From RGIG8709 sp045575975 (lineage in GTDB: Bacteria > Bacillota > Clostridia > Monoglobales > Monoglobaceae): a stretch of DNA of 64,000 nucleotides. A program made the translations under genes and the position numbers. The DNA is taken from contig JAZNFO010000064.1 of NCBI GenBank assembly GCA_045575975.1, positions 1 through 64,000 on the forward strand. The letters run 5' to 3'. Positions 25,459-34,466 of the stretch are shown here, piece after piece. Every line of letters begins with the position of its first letter. Within the stretch, counting starts at the first letter, position 1. Under the pieces are notes generated by a model. The model saw only the letters and a program-made list of their open reading frames with translations, did no database searches and was not told where the DNA came from.

Positions 25459-25983
25459 TTATTTATCCCAGAAAACAATTTCTCCACTCTCACGAGTTTT
25501 ATTCATATCAATAAGTCTTTGGTTTTCACTTCCTCTGAATTTCAGGCTTATATTTTTCTTTTCTTCCACAAACTCACCGTCAACCAAAACATCAATCAAA
25601 GAAAGTAATTTATCTGTTTCTTCACATCTGCATATTGAATCTTTCTCTCCTGTAAGCTCCTCCAGAGTGTATCCGCTGAAAAACCATATACTTTTACCTG
25701 GCAGTTCTTTCTTTATCCTTTCAATAAAAGGTAGCAAAGATTTTTGATTTTCTACTTCAAATGGCTCTCCACCAAGAACAGTTATGCCATGAACATAATC
25801 AGGAAGAAGGGATTTTATTATTTCTTCCTCCGTTTCTTTCGTAAATGGCTCACCATAAGAGAAATTCCAGGTTTCAGGATTAAAGCATCCTTTACAGTGA
25901 TGTCTGCAGCCTGATACAAAAAGAGCAGTTCTAACGCCCACTCCATTTGCTATGTCATTATATTTTATATTTCCAAAGTTCAT
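25459..25983 (-). CDS. nrdG: Anaerobic ribonucleotide reductase activating protein
   Basis: A radical SAM enzyme that installs the glycyl radical in NrdD. The 174-aa product has the CxxxCxxC cluster motif in SGCRHHCKGCFNPETW at about residues 24-39, then HGITVLGGEPFEVENQKSLL. It lies downstream of nrdD, separated by about 206 bp that holds a terminator-like hairpin and a branched stem-loop. sfsA follows by 3 bp. Confidence 0.95.
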   Translation of the reverse strand: MNFGNIKYNDIANGVGVRTALFVSGCRHHCKGCFNPETWNFSYGEPFTKETEEEIIKSLLPDYVHGITVLGGEPFEVENQKSLLPFIERIKKELPGKSIWFFSGYTLEELTGEKDSICRCEETDKLLSLIDVLVDGEFVEEKKNISLKFRGSENQRLIDMNKTRESGEIVFWDK

Positions 25984-26003
25984 TATTTCCCTCCAAAATA
26001 AAA

Positions 26004-26032
26004 GGATGTAAAAAAACTCGTTTTTTACATCC
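26004..26032 (-). terminator. Hairpin before nrdG
   Basis: GGATGTAAAAAA (26004-26015) pairs with TTTTTTACATCC (26021-26032). On the minus strand it is followed by TTTTATTTT and then the nrdG ribosome binding site. It could terminate or attenuate transcripts from nrdD into nrdG. Confidence 0.65.
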
Positions 26033-26067
26033 GCTTTTCTGACGGGGTTAGGAAAAAAAGATTCAGA

Positions 26068-26162
26068 ATGAACAAACTGAACCCCAAGGGGTTACCCGAA
26101 GGCGTACATTGGTACGCCGAGAGGTGAAGTTTGTTCATATCAAAAACAATTCTTTGTTTTTG
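26068..26162. repeat. Branched palindromic element between nrdD and nrdG
   Basis: ATGAACAAACT (26068-26078) pairs with AGTTTGTTCAT (26128-26138). Inside lie two perfect hairpins: AACCCC-AA-GGGGTT (26080-26093) and GGCGTAC-ATTG-GTACGCC (26101-26118). A separate stem CAAAAACAA/TTGTTTTTG is at 26141-26162. The fold on RNA would be a three-way junction. It is transcribed, if at all, as part of nrdD-nrdG. Confidence 0.75.
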
Positions 26163-26189
26163 AGGTCTGGACTTTTTTTACAATCCCTT

Positions 26190-28367
26190 TTATAGATGCA
26201 TAACTCTTTCTTTTATTTCCTGAGTTCTGCCCTGATTCCAGAACTGAGTTCCGATATATCCACAGGTTCTTCTTGCAACATTCATTCTTTCCTGGTCATG
26301 ATTCTGACAGTTAGGACATTCCCAGATAAGCTTTCCGTCTTCATCCTTAACAACCTGAATTTCACCCTCATATCCGCACACATGACAATAATCGCTCTTT
26401 GTGTTCAATTCTGCATACATAATATTGTCATAAATGAATTTCATAATTTCAAGAACTGCTTCAATATTATTCTGCATATTCGGAACTTCAACATAGCTTA
26501 TAGCACCGCCCGGTGACAACGCCTGGAACTTGCTTTCAAGGGCAAGCTTTGAAAAGGCATCTATCTCCTCTGTTACATGAATATGATATGAATTTGTTAT
26601 ATAATTCTTATCTGTTATGCCGGGAATCACTCCAAAACGCTTCTGCAAGCCTTTTGCAAACTTATAAGTTGTGGATTCAAGCGGTGTTCCATATAGTGAA
26701 TAGTGAATATTCTCTGCAGCTTTCCACTCTGCACAAGCATCATTTAACTTCTGCATTATGCGGAGACCAAATTCTTCACCCTCAGGCTCTGTGAGTTTTT
26801 TGCCGGTTAATGCATAAACACATTCCCAAAGACCCGCATAACCAAGAGATATTGTTGAATATCCTCCGTGCAACAGCTTATCTATTGTCTCGCCTTTTCC
26901 AAGACGGGCAAGTGCTCCGTGCTGCCAAAGAATAGGTGCAGCATCTGTCATTGTGCCTTCAAGTCTTTCGTGACGACATTTTAATGCTCTGTGGCAAAGT
27001 TCAAGTCTTTCATCAAGAACAGCCCAGAATTTATCCTTATCACGGCTTGCACTAAGAGCAACATCAGGAAGATTTATGGTTACAACACCCTGATTAAATC
27101 TGCCGTAATACTTTGGTTTTCCGTTTTCATCAACATAAGGAGTTAAAAAGCTTCTGCAGCCCATACAGGTATAACAATTTCCGTCACCATTGGGATCAAC
27201 TTTGAGCTTAAGCATAATTTTTTCTGAAATATAATCAGGAACCATACGCTTTGCAGTACATTTTGCGGCAAGCTCTGTTAAATAGTAATAAGGAGCATCT
27301 TCCTTAATATTATCTTCCTCAAGAACATAAATAAGCTTTGGAAATGCAGGTGTTATATAAATACCTTTTTCATTTTTAACACCCTGATAACGCTGAAGTA
27401 GAACTTCCTCTATAATAATCGCAAGGTCTTTCTTTTCCTGCTCTGATTTTGCTTCTCCAAGATACATAAACACGGTTACGAAAGGTGCCTGACCGTTGGT
27501 TGTCATTAAAGTTACAACCTGATACTGAATGGTTTGAACCCCTCTTTTTATTTCCGCCCTTACTCTTTTTTCAACTATATCAACAATTCTGTTCTCGTCC
27601 TTTTCAAGACCTAAAATTTCAAATTCCTTTTCAACATCTTTTCTGATTTTTTCTCTTGAAATCTGCACAAAAGGAGCAAGATGTGCAAGTGATATACTCT
27701 GTCCGCCATACTGACTGCTTGCAACCTGAGCAATAATCTGTGTCGCAATGTTACACGCCGTAGAAAAACTATGTGGTTTTTCTATCATTGTTTCACTGAT
27801 TACTGTTCCGTTCTGGAGCATATCCTCAAGGTTTACAAGATCGCAGTTGTGCATATGCTGAGCAAAATAATCTGCATCGTGGAAATGAATAAGCCCTTCA
27901 TCATGAGCTTTAACTATATCCTCAGGAAGAAGAAGTCTTCTTGTTATATCCTTACTTACTTCCCCAGCCATATAGTCTCTCTGCACACTGTTTACAGTTG
28001 GATTTTTATTTGAATTTTCCTGTTTAACCTCTTCATTGTTACATTCAATAAGACTTAAAATCTGGTTATCCGTTGTGTTTGATGTTCTTATAAGGCTTCT
28101 TGTGTAACGATAACGGATATATCTCTTTGCAGTTTCATAAGCCCCTTGCTTCATAAGAAGAGTTTCTACAAGCTCCTGTATTTCTTCCACGGAAAGAGCT
28201 CTGTTCATACACTTTGCAGTTTCTTCAACTGTCTGTGCAATTCCATCTATCTGCCACCTTGCAAGTTCTCTCTCATCTGTTGTCGCCTTATTTGCTTTTT
28301 CTATAGCAGCAACAATTTTTTCTCTGTCAAAAATCGCTTCTGCTCCATTTCTCTTAATAATCTTCAT
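26190..28367 (-). CDS. nrdD: Anaerobic (class III) ribonucleoside-triphosphate reductase
   Basis: Makes deoxyribonucleotides without oxygen. The 725-aa product starts at ATG 28367 (MKIIKRNGAEAIFDREKI), behind GGGGAGGAAAAAGGG, and begins with an ATP-cone. The long open frame upstream of it is not needed. The C-terminus has two CxxC pairs (CHVCGYEG, CPNCQNHD) for zinc and the glycyl radical motif RRTCGYIGTQFWNQGR near the end. NrdR boxes lie upstream. NrdG follows on the same strand. Confidence 0.97.
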   Translation of the reverse strand: MKIIKRNGAEAIFDREKIVAAIEKANKATTDERELARWQIDGIAQTVEETAKCMNRALSVEEIQELVETLLMKQGAYETAKRYIRYRYTRSLIRTSNTTDNQILSLIECNNEEVKQENSNKNPTVNSVQRDYMAGEVSKDITRRLLLPEDIVKAHDEGLIHFHDADYFAQHMHNCDLVNLEDMLQNGTVISETMIEKPHSFSTACNIATQIIAQVASSQYGGQSISLAHLAPFVQISREKIRKDVEKEFEILGLEKDENRIVDIVEKRVRAEIKRGVQTIQYQVVTLMTTNGQAPFVTVFMYLGEAKSEQEKKDLAIIIEEVLLQRYQGVKNEKGIYITPAFPKLIYVLEEDNIKEDAPYYYLTELAAKCTAKRMVPDYISEKIMLKLKVDPNGDGNCYTCMGCRSFLTPYVDENGKPKYYGRFNQGVVTINLPDVALSASRDKDKFWAVLDERLELCHRALKCRHERLEGTMTDAAPILWQHGALARLGKGETIDKLLHGGYSTISLGYAGLWECVYALTGKKLTEPEGEEFGLRIMQKLNDACAEWKAAENIHYSLYGTPLESTTYKFAKGLQKRFGVIPGITDKNYITNSYHIHVTEEIDAFSKLALESKFQALSPGGAISYVEVPNMQNNIEAVLEIMKFIYDNIMYAELNTKSDYCHVCGYEGEIQVVKDEDGKLIWECPNCQNHDQERMNVARRTCGYIGTQFWNQGRTQEIKERVMHL

Positions 28368-28458
28368 TTCCCTTTTTCCTCCCCGTAAAATACCCTTCTT
28401 ATCCAGTATTTTTCTCTTATATGTATAAAATCCATTCGTTTTATAAGGTACATTTTTA

Positions 28459-28487
28459 AGTATAGTATAAATATTGCACTCTGTCAA
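28459..28487 (-). promoter_or_regulatory. SigA-type promoter of nrdD
   Basis: On the minus strand, TTGACA (28482-28487) and TATACT (28459-28464) are separated by 17 bp. It lies about 90 bp upstream of the nrdD start. Confidence 0.85.
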
Positions 28488-28532
28488 CACATTTTTTTGC
28501 ACTCTTTTTGCAAAAACCCTGTAAGCCTTACC

Positions 28533-28678
28533 ACAAGCGGTATTGTGTTAAAAAAATTTTTCGCACAATATATTGTGGTTTTTCTTAATTTTACAATTTC
28601 TGGAAATACACACATTTTTTTGCTTCAAAGGGCATAATTTTTAAAAATTTTTATTTTATAGCATACAATATATTGTGT
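28533..28678. promoter_or_regulatory. NrdR boxes upstream of nrdD
   Basis: Two nearly perfect boxes are seen: GCACAATATATTGTGG (28563-28578) and ATACAATATATTGTGT (28663-28678). A weaker one (11 of 16 consensus positions) lies at 28533-28548. The known consensus is ACACWATATATWGTGT, usually in pairs about 31 bp apart. The weak box is 30 bp from the first; the third lies 100 bp further. These boxes fill the gene-free stretch 28500-28700. Confidence 0.8.
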
Positions 28679-28711
28679 TGTACTAAAATTTTATATACAA
28701 ATTAAGGGTAC

Positions 28712-28750
28712 AAAAAAACGCCCTTTGCTTGTGGCAAAAGGCATTTTTGT
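28712..28750 (-). terminator. Terminator of the EF-G-like gene
   Basis: GCCTTTTGCC...GCAAAGGGC stem followed on the minus strand by TTTTTTTG, just after the stop of the EF-G paralogue. Confidence 0.85.
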
Positions 28751-28758
28751 TTTAGTTA

Positions 28759-30822
28759 TTATTCTTTGTTACTGTTTTCGATTATCTTTTTTGCAATCTG
28801 CTCCGGAACCTGTTCATAGCCCTTAAATTCAAATTCAAAGCTACCTCTTCCCTGAGTCATTGACTTAAGTTCTGTTGCAAAGCTTCCCATTTCACCCTCG
28901 GGAACATCAGCAATAATCTTAACATTCTTTTCATCAACCGGTTCGTTTCCAAGAACTCTTCCGCGGCGTTTGTTAACATCGCCCATTATATCACCCATAT
29001 ATGATGATGGAACATAGATAGTTAATGTTCCGACAGGCTCTAAAAGAACAGGAGATGCTTCCTGAAGACCTGCCTTATATGCAATTGATGCAGCAGTTTT
29101 GAATGCCATTTCAGATGAATCAACCGGATGGTATGAACCATCATATAATGTTGCCTTTAGTCCAACAACAGGATAGCCTGCAAGAACACCTTTTTGCATT
29201 GAGTCTCTTATTCCTTTTTCAACTGCAGGGAAATAGTTCTTAGGTACTGCACCTCCGAACACATTGTCGCAGAATACAAGGTCATCTGAATCACAAGGCT
29301 CAAATTCAATCCATACATGACCATACTGACCGTGTCCGCCTGACTGTTTCTTGTGCTTACCTTCAGCCTTAACACTCTTTCTTATAGTTTCTCTGTAAGC
29401 AATTTTCGGTGCTTCAAGCTTAACACCAACACCAAATTTATTCTTAAGCTTGCTTATTGCAACCTCAATATGCTGTTCTCCTATACCCTTTATAAGCTGC
29501 TGATGTGTTTCTGTGTTAAGTTCCATTGAAAGGGTTGGATCTTCTTCCATAATCTTATGTAAGCCTGCACTTATCTTTTCTTCATCACCCTTTGATTCAG
29601 GAAGAATTGCCATTGACATACAGGGCTTTGGGAATTCAACATCCTCAAGTGTCAGTATATTATCCTTCTTGCAAAGAGTGTCTCCTGTTGATGTTTCGGA
29701 AAGCTTTGGAATAACTGCTATATCCCCTGCTTTAACCTCAGCTATATCAATCTGTTTCTTACCCATCATATAACAGATTTTGCTTACCTTTTCTTCCTTA
29801 CCTGTTTTTGAATTATAAAGGACATCTTCTTTTTTGATTGTTCCCTGATAAACTCTTATAAAGCTTAATCTTCCAATAAACGGGTCTGAAATTGTTTTAA
29901 AAGCACGGGCAACAAGGCTTCCTGCCGGATCAGCAGCAAGTTCAACCGGTTCACCATTCTTATCCATTGCAAGCATGTCCTCAATTCTGTGAGGTCCGGG
30001 GAAGTATCTTACTATTGCATCAAGCAAGAGCTTTGTTCCCTGATTTTTTATAGCACTTCCGCAGATAACAGGAACAATTGTTTTTCTCTTTGTTCCATGT
30101 CTTAACGCTCTTTCTATTTCTTCTTCGCTGAATTCTTCTCCTGCGAAGTATTTCTCCATAAGCTCATCATCGGTTTCAGCAACCGCTTCCATAATCATTT
30201 CACGGATAGGTGCGATTTCATCCATTTTGCTTTCGGGGACAGGTCCGTCAACATAATTTCCTTCGCCAAACTTTCTTGAATACATTCCAACAACATTTAT
30301 AAATTCATTTATGCTGTCTCCCTCTTTAACAGGAAGCAAAAACGGTGCAATAGTTGGTCCGAATGCATCTTTGAGTCCCTGAAGAGTTTTCGGAAAATCT
30401 GATTTTTCGCTATCAAGCTTGTTGACAAAGAAACAAACAGGGATATTATGCTTTTTACAATAATCCCAGACTTTTTCTGAGCCAACATCAACGCCTGATT
30501 TTCCGCTTATAACTATAACTGCACAGTCTGCAGCAGTTAGCCCGCTGATTTTTTCACTTTCAAAATCAAAAAATCCCGGAGTATCCAATATATTAATTTT
30601 TGTATTAGCCCATTCAACGGACATAAGTGAAGTGTTAACAGAACAATGTCTTTTTGTTTCTTCTGCATCATAATCACTTACTGTTGTTCCGCTCTGCACA
30701 CTTCCCATACGCTCAACTGCGCCACAGGAATAAAGCAGTGCTTCACAAAGAGAAGTTTTTCCCTTCTGTCCATGTCCTACAATTGCGATATTTCTTATAT
30801 CGCTCGCCAAATAATCTTTCAT
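28759..30822 (-). CDS. EF-G paralogue (translation-factor GTPase)
   Basis: A 687-aa GTPase with the EF-G domain layout. G1 is GHGQKGKTSLCEALLY, G3 is LDTPGFFDF, and G4 is VNKLDSEKSDF; domain IV carries GHKKQSGGHGQYGHVWIEFE-like sequence and domain V ends near GRGSFEFEFKGYEQVPEQ. It resembles the EF-G-like/FusA2 group rather than the canonical fusA, which is usually beside tufA and rpsL. The role is inferred to be ribosome-associated. Confidence 0.85.
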   Translation of the reverse strand: MKDYLASDIRNIAIVGHGQKGKTSLCEALLYSCGAVERMGSVQSGTTVSDYDAEETKRHCSVNTSLMSVEWANTKINILDTPGFFDFESEKISGLTAADCAVIVISGKSGVDVGSEKVWDYCKKHNIPVCFFVNKLDSEKSDFPKTLQGLKDAFGPTIAPFLLPVKEGDSINEFINVVGMYSRKFGEGNYVDGPVPESKMDEIAPIREMIMEAVAETDDELMEKYFAGEEFSEEEIERALRHGTKRKTIVPVICGSAIKNQGTKLLLDAIVRYFPGPHRIEDMLAMDKNGEPVELAADPAGSLVARAFKTISDPFIGRLSFIRVYQGTIKKEDVLYNSKTGKEEKVSKICYMMGKKQIDIAEVKAGDIAVIPKLSETSTGDTLCKKDNILTLEDVEFPKPCMSMAILPESKGDEEKISAGLHKIMEEDPTLSMELNTETHQQLIKGIGEQHIEVAISKLKNKFGVGVKLEAPKIAYRETIRKSVKAEGKHKKQSGGHGQYGHVWIEFEPCDSDDLVFCDNVFGGAVPKNYFPAVEKGIRDSMQKGVLAGYPVVGLKATLYDGSYHPVDSSEMAFKTAASIAYKAGLQEASPVLLEPVGTLTIYVPSSYMGDIMGDVNKRRGRVLGNEPVDEKNVKIIADVPEGEMGSFATELKSMTQGRGSFEFEFKGYEQVPEQIAKKIIENSNKE

Positions 30823-30995
30823 TTTCGTCTAACCCTCCGTCCAATATTTATATTACTGTATATCTTATATACTATATTTCAATTATATTTTTTTTATGAC
30901 CATTTGTCAATATATACAAGAAATTCTTTTGGACTATTTTGAGATTTTAGCACTTTGCATAAAACATATTATCTCCTTGTGTTTATTTTTACGAA

Positions 30996-31022
30996 ACAAA
31001 AAAGAGAGCATAAAGCTCTCTT
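30996..31022 (-). terminator. Terminator of the arg operon
   Basis: GAGAGC (31004-31009) pairs with GCTCTC (31015-31020), followed on the minus strand by TTTTTTG. It lies about 20 bp after the argF stop. Confidence 0.85.
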
Positions 31023-31041
31023 ATAGTTTACAAATATCAGA

Positions 31042-31944
31042 CTAACCCATTAATTTAACTAATACAGCTTTTTGTGCGTGAAGACGATTTTCTGCTTCGT
31101 CGAAGATTTCATTTGCATGTTCTTCAAGAACTTCTGCAGTTATTTCTTCTCCTCTGTGTGCAGGTAGACAATGGAGCACCATTGCATCTCCCTTTGCAAC
31201 ACTTAAAAGCTCTTTGTTTATCTGGAAGCCTTTGAAAATTTCTTTTCTTTCATTAGCTTCACTTTCCTGACCCATTGATGCCCACACATCTGTTACAAGA
31301 ACATCTGCATCTTTAGCCGCTTCCTTAATATCATCTGTGCATAGAAATTCACCTGTTTCTGCCGCCCATTTCATAAGCTCTGAATCCGGCTGATGTGTTT
31401 TCGGGCAGGCAACTGCAACCTTCATTCCCATTTTTATACCGCCAACAATCAGAGAATTTGCCATATTGTTTCCGTCACCAACAAAGCACATCTTAAGACC
31501 TTCAAGCTTACCCTTATGTTCCTTTATTGTCATAAGGTCTGCAAGAACCTGACAGGGATGACAATAGTCGGTAAGTCCGTTTATAACAGGGATTGAGCCA
31601 TATTTTGCAAGGTCTTCAACCTCTTTTTGTTCATATGTTCTTATCATAATTCCGTCTAAAAATCTTGAAAGAACTCTTGCTGTATCCTCTGTTGGCTCCC
31701 CTCTTCCAATCTGCAAATCATTTGATGATAAAAACATTGGATTTCCCCCAAGGTCATACATTCCAACCTCAAAGGAAACTCTTGTTCTTGTTGATGATTT
31801 CTGAAAAATCATACCAAGTGATTTACCTTTTAAAAGTTCATGGGGAATTCCATTTTTCTTTTTATATTTAAGGTCTGCTGCAAGATCCAAAACCTCATTT
31901 ATATCTTCCTTTGAAAAATCCATAAGTTTTAATAAATGTTTCAT
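31042..31944 (-). CDS. argF: Ornithine carbamoyltransferase
   Basis: Forms citrulline from ornithine and carbamoyl phosphate. The 300-aa product has the carbamoyl phosphate motif KSSTRTRVSFEVGM near residue 50, the HPCQ motif (DYCHPCQVLADLMT) near 130, and HCLPAHRGEEI near 260. It is the last gene of the arg operon. Its ATG overlaps the argD stop (TAATG). A terminator follows. Confidence 0.97.
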   Translation of the reverse strand: MKHLLKLMDFSKEDINEVLDLAADLKYKKKNGIPHELLKGKSLGMIFQKSSTRTRVSFEVGMYDLGGNPMFLSSNDLQIGRGEPTEDTARVLSRFLDGIMIRTYEQKEVEDLAKYGSIPVINGLTDYCHPCQVLADLMTIKEHKGKLEGLKMCFVGDGNNMANSLIVGGIKMGMKVAVACPKTHQPDSELMKWAAETGEFLCTDDIKEAAKDADVLVTDVWASMGQESEANERKEIFKGFQINKELLSVAKGDAMVLHCLPAHRGEEITAEVLEEHANEIFDEAENRLHAQKAVLVKLMG

Positions 31945-33101
31945 TATTCTATCACTCCTTTTATAATTTTAAGACCTTTGTCAATATCTTCATAGCTTAT
32001 ATTAAGAGGCGGGAGAAGTCTTAATTTATCCTTTGCGGTTAAAACCAAAAGACCCGCATCCAAACACTCTGAAAGCACATCGCCTGCATTCTTTTCAAGC
32101 TCTATACCTATCATAAGTCCCATTCCGCTAATATTTTTTACGCCTTTTATTTCAAGCAGTTTTTTCTTTATGTATTCACCCTTTTCGCTGACCTCTTTTA
32201 AGAAGGCATCATCTATTCTTTCTGCAATACTGCAAGCCGCCGCACAGGACACGGGGTTACCCCCAAAGGTTGAACCGTGAGAGCCGAAGCCTAGCACTCC
32301 TGCAGTTTTTTCAGAGAACAGACAGGCGCCAATTGGAAGTCCTCCTGCAAGACCTTTTGCAGTTGTTACTACATCAGGATTTACTCCATAATTCATATAT
32401 GCAAAATATTTTCCGCATCTTCCGTTTCCTGTCTGAACTTCGTCGATAACTAAAAGCATATCCTTTTCTTTGCAAAGTTCTTCGCATTTTTTTACAAAGT
32501 CAAGGCTTAAATTATTAACTCCGCCTTCACCCTGAATAACCTCCATCATTATTGCACAGCAGTTATTCTCGTCTGCAAGTTTTTTCACATCCTCAAAGTT
32601 ATCAGGCTCTGCATACACAAAGCCTTCTGTGAACGGTGTGAAACTTTTATGAAAAACATCCTGACCAGTTGCAGAAAGAGTTGTTACTGTTCTTCCGTGG
32701 AAGCTATTTTTTAAGGTTATGATAACATTTTTGTTTTCATCCTTATCAGTTCCGTATTTTCTTGCTGTTTTTATGGCACATTCGTTTGCCTCTGCCCCTG
32801 AATTTGAGAAGAACACCTTATCCATTCCCGACTTTTCGCACAAAAGCTTTGCAAGGCGGGCACATGGCTCTGTGTAGTAATAATTGCAGGTATGCTGAAT
32901 TTTTGATATCTGTTCTTTCACCGCATTCTGCCAAACCTCGTCACAAGCACCAAAGGTGTTAACTGCTATTCCGCTTCCAAAATCCAAATATTCTTTTCCA
33001 TTTTCATCATATAAATATGAACCCTTACCCTCAATAATTGCAACATCAAGTCTATGGTAGGTTCCCACTACATACGATTTGTCAATTTCCTTAATGTTCA
33101 T
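31944..33101 (-). CDS. argD: Acetylornithine transaminase
   Basis: PLP-dependent aminotransferase of arginine synthesis, 385 aa. Signatures are FSNSGAEANECAIKTARKYG, the PLP-anchoring VIDEVQTGNGRCGKYFAY, and TTAKGLAGGLPIGACLFS with the catalytic Lys. It ends at the argF start, and argR lies 11 bp upstream. Confidence 0.96.
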   Translation of the reverse strand: MNIKEIDKSYVVGTYHRLDVAIIEGKGSYLYDENGKEYLDFGSGIAVNTFGACDEVWQNAVKEQISKIQHTCNYYYTEPCARLAKLLCEKSGMDKVFFSNSGAEANECAIKTARKYGTDKDENKNVIITLKNSFHGRTVTTLSATGQDVFHKSFTPFTEGFVYAEPDNFEDVKKLADENNCCAIMMEVIQGEGGVNNLSLDFVKKCEELCKEKDMLLVIDEVQTGNGRCGKYFAYMNYGVNPDVVTTAKGLAGGLPIGACLFSEKTAGVLGFGSHGSTFGGNPVSCAAACSIAERIDDAFLKEVSEKGEYIKKKLLEIKGVKNISGMGLMIGIELEKNAGDVLSECLDAGLLVLTAKDKLRLLPPLNISYEDIDKGLKIIKGVIE

Positions 33102-33111
33102 ATATATCTCC

Positions 33112-33591
33112 TTAGTATATAAGTTCTTCTATTTCACCAGCTAAAGCCTTTGCCTGCTCTTCGCCTTCTGTTGCAATAAAGATTGTGTCATCTCCTGCAA
33201 TAAGTCCGATAACATTATCAAGTTTCAGAGTTTCGATAGCAACGGCACAGCCCTGAGCAGAGCCCGGAATTGTTTTTAAAACAACAATATTGCAGGCTTC
33301 TTTAACAGAAACTGCGGCATGTCTTAAAACCGCAGAATACCTGCCCATAACCCCTGCTTCGCTTTCCTTTTCAGGAAGAGCATAGCAATATCTTCCAAGC
33401 TTATCCGAAATCTTTATAAGACGAAGCTCCTTTATATCCCTTGAAACAGTTGCCTGAGTCACATCAAAGCCTTTTTCTATAAGACAACCGGTAAGTTGGC
33501 CCTGAGTTTCAACGGGATTTTCGCTGATAAGCTTTATAATAAGGTCCTGTCTTTCCTTTTTTGAATACTTCAAATTATCCTTTGTATTCAT
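33112..33591 (-). CDS. argR: Arginine repressor
   Basis: A 159-aa ArgR. The start at 33591 (MNTKDNLKYSKKERQDLI) is 2 bp after the argB stop, with coupling. The N-terminal winged helix has QATVSRDIKELRLIK; the C-terminal arginine-binding and hexamerisation domain has GSAQGCAVAIETL and GLIAGDDTIFIAT. It sits inside the operon it presumably controls. Two ArgR-type boxes lie upstream of argC. Confidence 0.95.
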   Translation of the reverse strand: MNTKDNLKYSKKERQDLIIKLISENPVETQGQLTGCLIEKGFDVTQATVSRDIKELRLIKISDKLGRYCYALPEKESEAGVMGRYSAVLRHAAVSVKEACNIVVLKTIPGSAQGCAVAIETLKLDNVIGLIAGDDTIFIATEGEEQAKALAGEIEELIY

Positions 33592-33592
33592 A

Positions 33593-34456
33593 TTATTCTC
33601 CTTTTTTAACAAACATGGTACCAAGACCTTCATCGGTCAAAAGTTCCATTATAATTGAATGGGGAACTCTGCCGTCAAGTATAAATACTTTTTTTACGCC
33701 CTCAGAAAGAGCGTCAACACAGCATTCAATCTTTGGTATCATACCGCCCGATATAATTCCCTCTTCAATAAGCTTGGGAGCATCGGATGCATAAACAAGA
33801 GGAATAAGTGTGTTTTCATCATCCTTGTCACGAAGAAGCCCCTTTATATCAGTCATTGAAATAAGACATTCCGCATTAAGACCTCCTGCGATTTTTGCAG
33901 CAGCCGTGTCTGCATTTATGTTATACACATTTCCCTCATCATCGCAACCTATTGTAGAAACAACGGGAATATAGTTTTTCTCAAGCAAATCTTCAATGGG
34001 AGTTGTGTCAACCTTGGTTATACTTCCTACATATCCAAGCTCATCATTCATTTTCTCTGCATGAATCATATGTCCGTCTGCCCCGCAAAGACCAATTGCT
34101 CTTCCGCCCTCGCTCTGGATAAGACTCACAAGGCTTTTATTAACCTTTCCTGCAAGAACCATCTGAACTATATCGACTGTCTCTTTATCTGTTACACGAA
34201 GACCGTCAACAAACTTGCTTTCCTTTCCCACTCTTTTCAGCATATCTGAAATTTCAGGTCCACCGCCGTGTACCAAAACAACCTTAACACCAACAAGGGA
34301 CAAAAGAACAATATCCCTCATTACCGCATTTTTCAAATCTTCATTTATCATAGCATTGCCGCCGTATTTCACAACAACAACCTTACCGTAGTATTTTTGT
34401 ATATAAGGAAGTGCCTCAACAAGCACCTCTGCTCTTCCTGAATTTTCTGTTATCAT
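33593..34456 (-). CDS. argB: Acetylglutamate kinase
   Basis: Phosphorylates N-acetylglutamate. The 287-aa product starts at ATG 34456 (MITENSGRAEVLVEAL), behind AAGGAGAAAG. Signatures are VVVKYGGNAM, VVLVHGGGPEISDML and NINADTAAAKIAGGL. Its 5' end is 11 bp from the argJ stop. Confidence 0.96.
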   Translation of the reverse strand: MITENSGRAEVLVEALPYIQKYYGKVVVVKYGGNAMINEDLKNAVMRDIVLLSLVGVKVVLVHGGGPEISDMLKRVGKESKFVDGLRVTDKETVDIVQMVLAGKVNKSLVSLIQSEGGRAIGLCGADGHMIHAEKMNDELGYVGSITKVDTTPIEDLLEKNYIPVVSTIGCDDEGNVYNINADTAAAKIAGGLNAECLISMTDIKGLLRDKDDENTLIPLVYASDAPKLIEEGIISGGMIPKIECCVDALSEGVKKVFILDGRVPHSIIMELLTDEGLGTMFVKKGE

Positions 34457-34466
34457 AACTTTCTCC

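Noticed and set aside
26088..26100. A 13-mer GGGGTTACCCGAA shared with 40860-40872 before nusG
   Set aside because: Exact 13-mers are expected to recur by chance many times in 64 kb, and the surrounding sequences do not match.
28367..28502. Longer nrdD start 45 codons upstream
   Set aside because: It begins in the promoter region at the -35/-10 block and lacks a ribosome binding site; the ATP-cone starts at 28367.
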